This document shows, in pieces, positions 17,349-23,383 of a stretch of DNA of 34,564 bases. This stretch comes from a virus. Location of the stretch: the IMG/VR virus record IMGVR_UViG_3300025085_000088, positions 1 to 34,564 of that record; one strand, written 5' to 3'. How positions within the stretch are numbered: the stretch's first letter is position 1; every line of letters begins with the position of its first letter. The notes beneath the pieces were generated by a model. It made no database searches and was not told where the DNA came from. It worked only from the letters and a program-made list of their open reading frames with translations. The translations under genes and the position numbers were made by a program.

Positions 17349-17668
17349 GTCGTCACCGTCACTGTTCCGACTGAACCAACCGCAACCAATTTATTTGGCG
17401 GCGATAGCCCGTCTTGGTAATTGTACCCCACAGGGTTCCAGCCCCACTGTGTCGCTCGTTGATTAGGCAACCCCGTTTCTGGTCTCGGATTGTACAAGGC
17501 TTGTGGATCAGGACCTACACGAATAGGTTCTAGCTGTGGATGCTTGGGTTCATACTCATCAGGACCCACCAAGGCACCCGTCCATTCCTTCTTCATCTCA
17601 CGAAGACGGTAACGGCGACCTGACCGATCCGATATACCCCAAGCATGTTTACCACTAGCGTATGTCAT
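17345..17668 (-). CDS. Small neck or tail protein with a C-terminal VGSVGTVTV motif, 107 aa
   Basis: I do not recognise the family. The first part, TYASGKHAWGISDRSGRRYRL, resembles a short conserved start found in small proteins of marine phages, and may fold around the W-G-I-S-D-R-S-G-R turn. The middle is Pro-rich (YNPRPETGLPNQR). The final residues, VAVGSVGTVTVTT, match the core of the 22-residue repeat of the protein at 15216-15959 and the end of the 98-residue protein at 9069-9365. It lies between the two adaptor genes, coupled to both, so a structural role at the head-tail interface is plausible. Confidence 0.85.
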   Translation of the reverse strand: MTYASGKHAWGISDRSGRRYRLREMKKEWTGALVGPDEYEPKHPQLEPIRVGPDPQALYNPRPETGLPNQRATQWGWNPVGYNYQDGLSPPNKLVAVGSVGTVTVTT

Positions 17669-18333
17669 TATGCCCTCAAGTAACGAATGCTAGGCTGCAA
17701 CTTCAATGGTGTGCGACCTTCATCCTCGTCCGCTGCACGTTGGAACTCTTCCTCGTACACCGACTTTAAAATCTGCAAGCGTTCGGGTGCTCGTTTCATG
17801 CCCATGTAATATGCTAACCCCGCCACCATACAAGGATAAAAACGAAAAGGCATGTCAGTAGTATTAACAAGGGTATCAGCATCGTCGATCCGCCGAACGT
17901 AATAATAAATGAGTTGATCTGTTGAGTTTTCAGGAACTGCCCAGAGGTTAATTACGGGGTCGATCTGCCTATCAAAATAAAACTGGCTTGGTCGCCCCTG
18001 CGTTGTTTTGTTGGGTAGCCCCGAATAATCCCCACGACTGATCCGATCTATCGAGTAGTCCGTATTATTCCTACGAACCACAACATCCAATATATCAACA
18101 ACATCGCTGGTAAGAGTTTCTTGGGCTTGCCCTTGGGTCAAAGTAATTGTGGCCTGTTTAACAGTCCACAGGTTTAACCCTCTATTCGCCCAGTCGGCAA
18201 ACATCAGGTTCAACGACCTCCGCGCCGTTCTGGCATCATAGCCCGTGCGAACCTCGAGGCCACAGCGTTCGTACGCTTCCTCGATAATTTCGCCAACGTC
18301 CATGTTAAAGTCGCGTGAACCTGAAGTAGCCAT
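17668..18333 (-). CDS. Second head-tail adaptor / tail accessory protein, P22 gp4-like, 221 aa
   Basis: After a short N-terminus the protein reads VGEIIEEAYERCGLEV, then GYDARTARRSLNLMFADWANRGLNLW, an N-terminal helical pair typical of neck adaptors. It continues with a beta region (ITLTQGQAQETL; VVRRNNTDYSIDRISRGDY; GRPSQFYFDR), then LIYYYVRRIDD, and a C-terminal helical section (MPFRFYPCMVAGLAYYMGMKR) ending in ILKSVYEEEFQRAADED. The layout is that of the tail accessory factor which binds the portal ring. It shares its fold-level pattern with the adaptor at 16701-17348, so one may be the portal-proximal ring and the other distal. The order is not decided by the sequence. Confidence 0.85.
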   Translation of the reverse strand: MATSGSRDFNMDVGEIIEEAYERCGLEVRTGYDARTARRSLNLMFADWANRGLNLWTVKQATITLTQGQAQETLTSDVVDILDVVVRRNNTDYSIDRISRGDYSGLPNKTTQGRPSQFYFDRQIDPVINLWAVPENSTDQLIYYYVRRIDDADTLVNTTDMPFRFYPCMVAGLAYYMGMKRAPERLQILKSVYEEEFQRAADEDEGRTPLKLQPSIRYLRA

Positions 18334-18542
18334 CAGTAAGTAGTTCCTTGTTTTATGCCAGACATTTGCACCGCAGGATTACAGCCGTCTACTTTACCAC
18401 CAGCCTTAAAACCCTTACGAGCCATGCCGCCGCGCATCATACCTTTAACCTTGCCGCCTTTTTTAAACCCTTCGACGCCTCGGCCCTTTAATATATCTTT
18501 CTTTGTGACTTCGCCGTCACCTGTTAAATCTGGAAAACTCAT
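18333..18542 (-). CDS. Basic miniprotein with an EF-hand-like loop and MMRGG/GGKV motifs, 69 aa
   Basis: Residues 5-16 read D-L-T-G-D-G-E-V-T-K-K-D, which fits the spacing of a calcium-binding EF-hand or dockerin-type loop (acidic or oxygen-bearing residues at positions 1, 3, 5, 9 and 12). The rest is very Lys/Gly/Arg-rich with KKGGKV, MMRGG and KAGGKV phrases, and one cysteine. It overlaps the preceding 43-residue gene by ATGA and the adaptor gene by one base. Calcium binding is inferred from the loop alone. The basic segment could bind DNA or acidic virion surfaces. Function unknown. Confidence 0.82.
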   Translation of the reverse strand: MSFPDLTGDGEVTKKDILKGRGVEGFKKGGKVKGMMRGGMARKGFKAGGKVDGCNPAVQMSGIKQGTTY

Positions 18543-18670
18543 TTTTTACCCTTTACCTTACCGCCGCGCATCATCTTGACTTTACCGCCACGCATCATTT
18601 TCTTCTTTGGCTTGCTGACCGCGCCACCGCGCATCATTTTCTTTTTTCCACCACGCATCATTCCAGGCAT
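18539..18670 (-). CDS. 43-residue MMRGG-repeat basic miniprotein
   Basis: A complete small gene of 43 codons in what would otherwise be a 129-base gap. It encodes four MMRGG repeats separated by Lys-rich spacers, starting MPGMMRGGKKKMMRGG and ending with RGGKVKGKK. Support for translation: a strong Shine-Dalgarno AAAGGAG eight bases before the ATG, a stop codon that overlaps the next ATG (ATGA), and repetition of the MMRGG phrase in the neighbouring 69-residue protein. The product would be highly positive. Function unknown; a nucleic-acid-binding or virion-internal peptide is possible. Confidence 0.72.
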   Translation of the reverse strand: MPGMMRGGKKKMMRGGAVSKPKKKMMRGGKVKMMRGGKVKGKK

Positions 18671-18671
18671 A

Positions 18672-19112
18672 TCAGAGTCTCCTTTCTCTCCGAGCTAAGA
18701 TGTGTCTTTCGTAATCCTCTTTATCATAGTTTGTATAATACCCTAGTTTTTCCAACTTTGCAGCAGCGTTTTCTAATTCGCTCCAACGCTGTATAAAAAC
18801 TACGGCGTGTTCGCGCAAATAAGCCAACAGCCATATATCAATACCCGCAAAAGTAAAAAACTTGTTCAGGGCCATACACTCTTCTTCTAGTTGATCGTAG
18901 TCGTTATCGTAGTCATAGTCAAAAATCATAGTGACTTTGTAACCCGTGCGAAAAAACTTCGATGACTCATTCAGGACATCGGCCCATAGGTCATCCGTTA
19001 CGAGCATTTTTACTTCACGGTTTTGATAAGCAGGTAAAGCAAAGGGACAGGCAGCTACCCCGTTGTTATGAACGGTAGGTTTCGATAACTCTTCTGCCCA
19101 CTGTTGTATCAA
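18672..19112 (-). CDS. Conserved-type hypothetical protein, 146 aa
   Basis: The protein carries a likely alpha/beta domain: NREVKMLVTDDLWADVL looks like strand and helix, then GYKVTMIFDYDYDNDYDQLEEE, then a helical section FFTFAGIDIWLLAYL, a Trp-containing helix, and a basic C-terminus (RHILARRERRL). I do not recognise a family. The acidic DYDYDNDYD stretch is striking beside so many basic neighbours and could pair with one of them. It overlaps the 78-residue gene by ATGA at its 5' end and ends 1 base before the 43-residue gene, whose ribosome binding site lies inside its last codons. Confidence 0.85.
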   Translation of the reverse strand: MIQQWAEELSKPTVHNNGVAACPFALPAYQNREVKMLVTDDLWADVLNESSKFFRTGYKVTMIFDYDYDNDYDQLEEECMALNKFFTFAGIDIWLLAYLREHAVVFIQRWSELENAAAKLEKLGYYTNYDKEDYERHILARRERRL

Positions 19113-19345
19113 AACACCCTCACTAACCCACCATTGGCTTTTTTCTGTTTCCAGCTAATCCGTTTTGACGACTTTTTCTTTTTAGCTGCCGATGTACATT
19201 GAGCCATCGTAGGACGACAAGCGGGATATCCCTTCCGCTTTTCCCCTTTTTGACGACCACACGGCTTACCTGTCTTACAGTCTACCCAACCCTTCCCATC
19301 ATTCTGAGAAAACCATTCGCGGAGAGAGTTTTTCTTTTTCGCCAT
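19109..19345 (-). CDS. Lys/Cys-rich miniprotein, GWVDC-TGKPCGRQKGEKRKGYPACRP type, 78 aa
   Basis: A 78-residue basic protein with four cysteines (C23, C29, C43, C50) around the phrase GWVDCKTGKPCGRQKGEKRK and then GYPACRPT. I recall this phrase as a conserved small phage protein family of unknown function (possibly the one named DUF5872; not verified). A zinc-binding knuckle is possible from the cysteine spacing. The C-terminus is a Lys-rich tail ending KKANGGLVRVF, a GG-x-V motif shared with its neighbours. TAATG and ATGA junctions link it to the genes on both sides. Confidence 0.85.
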   Translation of the reverse strand: MAKKKNSLREWFSQNDGKGWVDCKTGKPCGRQKGEKRKGYPACRPTMAQCTSAAKKKKSSKRISWKQKKANGGLVRVF

Positions 19346-19638
19346 TATGCGTACTTCGTCCCCTTACGACGAGCCTCCATGACTTGACCACAGCCAGAAG
19401 CTACCATTCCGCCATCTCTATACCGATTGCGCGTGGTCCGTTTGGGGTTATCAACCGAAGCTACTAGCCCACCATCAGCCTTCTTTTGTTTTTTCTTAGA
19501 AGAGTTTCCCCAATTTGCGGCCCCGACCTTTCGGCATTTGGACAGCGCCCCGCTTGCGTACGCCGAGGGCCAAACCTTGTACCGACTTTTGACCTTGTGA
19601 TAACACGCGTCCTTTTTTGTTTTTGCTTTTTTTGCCAT
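19345..19638 (-). CDS. Lys/Cys-rich miniprotein with two GG[LM]V motifs, 97 aa
   Basis: The protein begins with a Lys-rich stretch and DACYHKVKSRYKVWPSAYAS, then GALSKCRKVG, a phrase that I know from small marine phage proteins. C12 and C35 frame it. After a run of lysines come ADGGLVASV and, further on, YRDGGMVASGCG, followed by VMEARRKGTKY. The pattern 'G-C-G-x-V-M-x-x-R-R-K-x-T-K' at the end is also familiar from other phage miniproteins, which suggests that two small modules were fused. It is coupled by TAATG junctions to both neighbours. Unknown function; basic charge and repeated modules suggest a structural, possibly DNA- or RNA-contacting, role. Confidence 0.85.
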   Translation of the reverse strand: MAKKAKTKKDACYHKVKSRYKVWPSAYASGALSKCRKVGAANWGNSSKKKQKKADGGLVASVDNPKRTTRNRYRDGGMVASGCGQVMEARRKGTKYA

Positions 19639-19871
19639 TAGTCATTTCCTCTGGAGGTTTGGAGATTTGAAAGGGCATCTGTCCACGACTGATCATAACT
19701 TGCTTGCCTTTCTGTCAAACTCTCTATTGATTGAACTAAATGATCTATTTTAACGTCCATGACTTCTGTGCGTTTGTCTACCGTAAGTAACGTAGAAATC
19801 ATCCACACAAGACCCGCAGATCCTAATGTTAAACCTGTGCCCCAAAACAGAAGCTGTACGTTCTTATCCAT
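19638..19871 (-). CDS. Membrane-anchored coiled-coil protein, about 77 aa
   Basis: The protein has one hydrophobic segment near the N-terminus (LLFWGTGLTLGSAGLVWMIST) and then an amphipathic, probably coiled-coil helix with VDKRTEVMDVKIDHLVQSIE. The ATG at 19871 lies just after the stop of the upstream gene and is my preferred start; an ATG at 19892 and a TTG at 19898 would lengthen it inside that gene. A single-span protein with a coiled-coil tail might be a spanin-like or holin-associated protein, but it sits amid head genes, far from the lysis cassette. Function unknown. Confidence 0.75.
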   Translation of the reverse strand: MDKNVQLLFWGTGLTLGSAGLVWMISTLLTVDKRTEVMDVKIDHLVQSIESLTERQASYDQSWTDALSNLQTSRGND

Positions 19872-19876
19872 TCTAC

Positions 19877-20122
19877 TTACCACTGCTTGCATGACCAATA
19901 CTTGGCCTTTAGTTTATCAAGAGTGCCTTTGTCACATCCGTGTCTTGCACGAAATGATTTTCTAGCCTTGGGGTTAGATTTTCGAATTTTCATATTGGCG
20001 TCCCCAAAACGGACAATCTTTTCTTTTCCCTTGTCACAGGCTTTAACGACAAACTTTTTGCCACCAGAAACTTGGCGTTTTGGCTTGTTGCATTTCATCT
20101 TATCTTTGTCGATCTTAGCCAT
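19877..20122 (-). CDS. Lys/Arg/Cys-rich miniprotein, MKCNKP...FRARHGCD type, 81 aa
   Basis: A strongly basic 81-residue protein with four cysteines (C11, C29, C63, C78). The phrases MKCNKPKRQVSGGKKFVVKAC, IVRFGDANMKIRKSNPKARK and FRARHGCD are characteristic of a small protein family common in marine phages; I believe this is the one called DUF6321, though I could not search. The spaced cysteines and basic residues fit a zinc-stabilised nucleic-acid-binding fold. The protein may be packaged in the capsid with DNA or may act on host nucleic acid. Both are inference. It lies between the membrane-anchored gene and the decoration-like gene pair. Confidence 0.85.
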   Translation of the reverse strand: MAKIDKDKMKCNKPKRQVSGGKKFVVKACDKGKEKIVRFGDANMKIRKSNPKARKSFRARHGCDKGTLDKLKAKYWSCKQW

Positions 20123-20124
20123 AA

Positions 20125-20409
20125 CTACTCCACAATCACTGATATGGTGGTATTGGCAGGAATCGAAGCGTACACACCTTTTTTAGCTAGTATACCATCC
20201 CCAGGGAGAAATATTTCGTCCATGCCTTGAGAAGTTTCATCGACTCTAAGTAATACTTTTCCTGACGCTTCTGATGCGTTGTCGTAAAGTATAACATGAC
20301 CAGTGGCTCCAGACTCATATGTCAAAAGCACACCTTGTAGGCGACAGCGTCGAGTTACCAACGCTGCCGAAGTTTGTGAGTAAAACGATGTTACTTCACT
20401 GCCAACCAT
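20125..20409 (-). CDS. Small beta-rich head or decoration protein A, 94 aa
   Basis: A compact beta protein. The central region TSAALVTRRCRLQGVLL, VILYDNAS and LLRVDETSQGMDEIFLPGDGI matches the neighbouring 93-residue protein in length and pattern (TSAAVVGPSRSRLRQVVI; FTLKNGSASGDTLLTQKF; MNIPDDGIIASSGVYVS). The two are therefore paralogues from a tandem duplication. Its position after the capsid gene and beside the other head proteins suggests a capsid decoration or head-fibre-base protein. The overall look (strand, loop, GDGI, GVYVS) is familiar from other marine phage head genes. Confidence 0.82.
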   Translation of the reverse strand: MVGSEVTSFYSQTSAALVTRRCRLQGVLLTYESGATGHVILYDNASEASGKVLLRVDETSQGMDEIFLPGDGILAKKGVYASIPANTTISVIVE

Positions 20410-20417
20410 CTCGCCAC

Positions 20418-20699
20418 CTACGACAAGATAATGGTGAGTTCGTTCGCCGATCCTGTAAACGCTGAGACATAAACACCGCTACTTGCAATGATGCCATCAT
20501 CAGGAATGTTCATTACATGATGACCTGTAGGAAACTTTTGCGTTAGCAAAGTGTCCCCGCTTGCACTTCCGTTTTTCAACGTAAAAGCACCCGCAGCCGC
20601 CGCGTAAATTACAACCTGCCGTAAACGTGACCGAGATGGGCCAACGACAGCCGCCGATGTCCCTTGAACCCAATTATACGCTGTTACTGGACCAGCCAT
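20418..20699 (-). CDS. Small beta-rich head or decoration protein B, 93 aa (paralogue of the preceding gene)
   Basis: Starts MAGPVTAYNWVQGTSAAVVG and ends with ITVSAF-like strands (SGVYVSAFTGSANELTIILS). It aligns with the 94-residue protein over nearly its full length, as described in that entry, but has more Ala/Gly (YAAAAGAFTL) and lacks its cysteine. It lies 8 bases upstream of its paralogue and 11 bases downstream of the 156-residue gene. Likely to decorate the capsid or neck. A trimeric arrangement would be expected if this is a decoration protein, but nothing in the sequence proves it. Confidence 0.82.
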   Translation of the reverse strand: MAGPVTAYNWVQGTSAAVVGPSRSRLRQVVIYAAAAGAFTLKNGSASGDTLLTQKFPTGHHVMNIPDDGIIASSGVYVSAFTGSANELTIILS

Positions 20700-20710
20700 G
20701 AGTTATCTCC

Positions 20711-21181
20711 TTACGGACGAATTACAGTGTTATATGCCTGTGCATACAAGATTGTAATTACGGCAACTCCCGCAGTAGTTGCTGCACTGTTTGTAACCGT
20801 CAGCTTTAAATCCGAGGTTCCTGTGTTAGCCCACTCGCCTGTCCCACCACCTTGTGTAGTGACAGTCTTGAGACCCGCAGTTGTGCCCGTTGCCAAAGTG
20901 TTAAGGATTGTAGTTGCACCACCAACGGTGTCACCAACGCTAATGTTGGTTGTAGCATTCGCCGCTGTTGATAGATCAACAATACAATCAATAATTTTTG
21001 AGTTTGCTGGGATGACCATGTCAGTCGAACCCGCTGCAATCGCGCCACCAGAAAGATCCATGGTGTGCGTCTGCATCATTACAACATAACCTACGTTGGC
21101 AATGTCCGAACCAACAGTAGTTCCTGTTGTGTTTTTAATGTTTCCTGCCCGAATAGGACCTGAAAAAGTTGAATTAGCCAT
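20711..21181 (-). CDS. Ala/Thr-rich beta head protein, 156 aa
   Basis: Begins MANSTFSGPIRAGNIKNTTGTT, a polar start that I associate with head-fibre or decoration proteins of marine phages, then a Met-rich strand (YVVMMQTHTMDLSGG), followed by repeated Thr/Ala-rich beta strands and a last strand VAVITILYAQAYN. It is the first gene after the terminator that follows the capsid gene. The ribosome binding site is AGGAG, seven bases before the ATG. A virion-surface role is inferred from composition and position. Confidence 0.85.
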   Translation of the reverse strand: MANSTFSGPIRAGNIKNTTGTTVGSDIANVGYVVMMQTHTMDLSGGAIAAGSTDMVIPANSKIIDCIVDLSTAANATTNISVGDTVGGATTILNTLATGTTAGLKTVTTQGGGTGEWANTGTSDLKLTVTNSAATTAGVAVITILYAQAYNTVIRP

Positions 21182-21340
21182 GTTGATCTCCTGTCTTGGC
21201 TAGTGTCAGTCGCCCAATGCAACTGTCAGGGATAAATTAACCATACAGAAGTTTCAGATAAAAAGAAAGGGGCTACCGAAGTAGCCCCAGTCTATCAGGG
21301 AGGAGGTAAATGAAATTACCCCCTACACTATAGCACAGAT
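21182..21340. other. Longest gene-free stretch: late-gene spacer with terminator
   Basis: These 159 bases hold the intrinsic terminator, described separately, and the leader of the 156-residue gene. I looked for a promoter on the leftward strand and found no convincing -35/-10 pair, so any transcription of the downstream genes may come from read-through or a phage-specific promoter. Confidence 0.7.
21264..21288 (-). terminator. Intrinsic terminator after the capsid gene
   Basis: Read on the leftward strand, the sequence is GGGGCTAC-TTCG-GTAGCCCC followed by TTTCTTTTTA. This is a perfect 8-bp stem closed by a C-G pair with a UUCG tetraloop, the most stable common loop, then a T-rich tract. 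It starts about 50 bases after the capsid stop codon, so it would end or reduce transcripts of the capsid gene group. Confidence 0.9.
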
Positions 21341-22252
21341 TTATGCACCTGGCGAACCAAATACTGCGCGTGGGTCTGAGAAACCGAACGAGTAACGCTC
21401 ACGCGCTTTGAAGCGCATGTTACCTGTATCGAAGTCTGCTTCCATGCCAGTAGTCATTGGCGTACGCTCGAAGTGGATAAATCCACGAGGCGCGTCTGTC
21501 ATGACGAAGAACGCATCTGGGTCCGTTAGGAAGTCGTTAACGGCGTAACCGTTTGGCAACATACCCATTGAACGGATAGCGTTAGTGTCATTGTCGGCTG
21601 TGCCAACACGCAAGTTTGATACCATCAAACGCTCTGCAACGAATTGCAGTTGACGTGGGATGACCAACTTGGTGCCGCGCAACGCGACTTTAAGACCACG
21701 CTCGTCAACAAACCCTGCAATGCTGATCAACGCGTCTTCCAAAGAAGTCTCGTTCAAGTCAGCCGCAGTTGTTGGTTCGTTGGCAAATGTACCACCTGAT
21801 GTAAGTGGGTGGTCAGTTGCACACAACGCTTTGCCGTCACCACCAGCAGATGCGCCAGCAGTAAATGCGTTGTTAAGAACCGCAGCGGCCTTAACTTGTT
21901 TTGTGTGAGCCATTGACCGAGCCAACGCACGAGTATAACGTGAGCCTAGTCGATCATAAAGGTTATCTTCGATAGCCTCTTCTGTGATCGAGAATGCCAA
22001 CGCGATAGTCTCGTGGTTATAACGAGCAGTATACGCTTCGTTTGCGTCGTCGTAGTTGATTGCAGAACCTTCCGACTTGGTTGGTGCTGCGCCGAAACCA
22101 CTCAACATTACTTCCTCTTCGAATGCTCGATCAGAAGATTCTGTTGTGTAAATCTCTGCATGTTGGTCTTCGTACCTACTGTACTCCATACCGAACAAGG
22201 CGTTGAGACCAGGTTCCAACTCTTTCGCTAGTTGTGCGCGAGAGATAGCCAT
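21341..22252 (-). CDS. Major capsid protein (HK97-fold type), 303 aa
   Basis: A 303-residue protein whose start (MAISRAQLAKELEPGLNALF), helix-rich N-arm and ALAFSITEEAIEDNLYDRLG segment, followed by AHTKQVKAAAVLNNAF, are typical of phage major capsid proteins of the HK97 fold. In the C-terminal half come LVIPRQLQFVAERLM, the P-domain-like helix, and DAFFVMTDAPRGFIHFERTPM, then a phrase FKARERYSFGFSDPRAV, which matches the conserved end of capsid genes of this type. It has AAGGAG eight bases before the ATG, is preceded by scaffold-like and head genes and is followed by a strong terminator, all suiting the most highly expressed gene. Assignment by pattern and synteny. Confidence 0.92.
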   Translation of the reverse strand: MAISRAQLAKELEPGLNALFGMEYSRYEDQHAEIYTTESSDRAFEEEVMLSGFGAAPTKSEGSAINYDDANEAYTARYNHETIALAFSITEEAIEDNLYDRLGSRYTRALARSMAHTKQVKAAAVLNNAFTAGASAGGDGKALCATDHPLTSGGTFANEPTTAADLNETSLEDALISIAGFVDERGLKVALRGTKLVIPRQLQFVAERLMVSNLRVGTADNDTNAIRSMGMLPNGYAVNDFLTDPDAFFVMTDAPRGFIHFERTPMTTGMEADFDTGNMRFKARERYSFGFSDPRAVFGSPGA

Positions 22253-22264
22253 AAGTTAGTCTCC

Positions 22265-22900
22265 TTATACGCCAGTAGTCGATGGAGTACCAGCAACAAT
22301 CGCACCATTGGCGGAGTTGAAGCTGTTATTCAATCGAACGATTACAGGGATACCAGCCGCTGTGAAGTCGCTGTTTTCTGGATCATCTTGGATTCCGATG
22401 ATACGCAGTTGCAGCGCAGCGGTGGTGGCGATTGTGCTAACACCCAACTTAGCAGATGAGATACCTGTGGTAGAAGAACCAGAAGCAGCCGTTGCAAAGT
22501 TTGCGTTTGCGAACACATGCCCACGCGCAGTTGCTTCGCTAGTAAGTGAAGCGTCTGAACATATAACAAATGTTTGCATTGGGTTGTCATACACGAAGGC
22601 TTTGACAGGATGATTAGAATCCGCGCCAGAACCAGGCCAGTTATTGGAAAAAATAGTTTCACCAGTAGTGGACGAAACGTATTCGCATCCCCAGAACACA
22701 CCTAAAAGACCCACAGTGCCTCCAGCAGCCGCGCCAACAATGTCAATAAAGCCAGTTGAAAGCGGGATAACAGGAGAACCTTGATAGATCGCGTTAGTGT
22801 TTCCAGAGGCGATACGATACTCGGTCGCACCAGTGGTGTTCGTAGCCTGACCGACTACGCCAATCGGGCGAAGCCCGAATGCACCGTTAGTGTTTGCCAT
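22265..22900 (-). CDS. Head decoration-type protein, 211 aa
   Basis: The start MANTNGAFGLRPIGVVGQA is one I recognise from structural proteins of marine phages that sit just upstream of the capsid gene. The rest is Gly/Ser/Thr-rich and beta-type, with FIDIVGAAAGGTVGLLGVFWG and a KAFVYDNPMQTFVI segment that resembles a beta barrel core. The C-terminal portion ends in NSFNSANGAIVAG. It lies between the 153-residue protein and the capsid gene, spaced 12 bases from the capsid start. A capsid-cementing or decoration role is the best guess. Confidence 0.87.
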   Translation of the reverse strand: MANTNGAFGLRPIGVVGQATNTTGATEYRIASGNTNAIYQGSPVIPLSTGFIDIVGAAAGGTVGLLGVFWGCEYVSSTTGETIFSNNWPGSGADSNHPVKAFVYDNPMQTFVICSDASLTSEATARGHVFANANFATAASGSSTTGISSAKLGVSTIATTAALQLRIIGIQDDPENSDFTAAGIPVIVRLNNSFNSANGAIVAGTPSTTGV

Positions 22901-22917
22901 AGTAGCAATCCTCTAAA

Positions 22918-23379
22918 TTATTCGGTGTCTCGTCTTGATCCACCGAAGGTTACACGACTTTGCCGAGTTTGATTAATCGGCATTGAAGGATGTTGTTCCT
23001 TCATAAGGTCCTGATCTACAGCTACCATCTGTTCGCGGGTTCGGCCCCCGTAATACTCGTTTCTTTCTTGGGCTGTTTCGGCAGGAATGCGACACAACAT
23101 CAGACCACCTTGACCGATGACGCCCTCGTACCGACCATCGTCGATAGTTGGAGCCTCGTAGTCTGGGTACTCGTCTTTACGGACGGGTTCCCAACCTTCA
23201 CGCAACTTGGAGTTCACGTTCATCTTGTCTTCTTCGCCGCGCATTGCGACTCGAATCCAACGATGCACAAACCCTTCAGGTGCAGGAGGTGCGGCTAAGT
23301 GACTGGGCGGTGCCCATGGTTTTCTGCGCGTTTCAGTTTCGCGTGTTGCGCTTTTGCGCGGTGCTCTTGTGTCAGCCAT
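22918..23379 (-). CDS. Hydrophilic head-assembly-region protein, 153 aa
   Basis: The N-terminus is Arg/Lys-rich and unordered (RKSATRETETRRKPW). Then comes APEGFVHRWIRVAMRGEEDKM, a phrase found in small proteins located between scaffold and capsid genes in marine phages. After WEPVRKDEYPDYEAPT there is GVIGQGGLMLCRIPAET, and a helical, charged C-terminal third. It is not a protease as far as I can see: no Ser-His-Asp or similar motif. It could be a minor head protein or assembly factor. It lies 4 bases downstream of the scaffold-like gene. Confidence 0.85.
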   Translation of the reverse strand: MADTRAPRKSATRETETRRKPWAPPSHLAAPPAPEGFVHRWIRVAMRGEEDKMNVNSKLREGWEPVRKDEYPDYEAPTIDDGRYEGVIGQGGLMLCRIPAETAQERNEYYGGRTREQMVAVDQDLMKEQHPSMPINQTRQSRVTFGGSRRDTE

Positions 23380-23383
23380 GATA

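Noticed and set aside
19872-19898. Longer start for the membrane-anchored coiled-coil protein (TTG 19898 or ATG 19892)
   Set aside because: Both lie inside the upstream gene, and the ATG at 19871 just after its stop is simpler. The alternative starts cannot be excluded.
21182-21260. Possible promoter for the genes after the capsid terminator
   Set aside because: AT-rich pieces exist, but no -35/-10 pair at normal spacing could be found; a phage-specific promoter cannot be judged from one copy.
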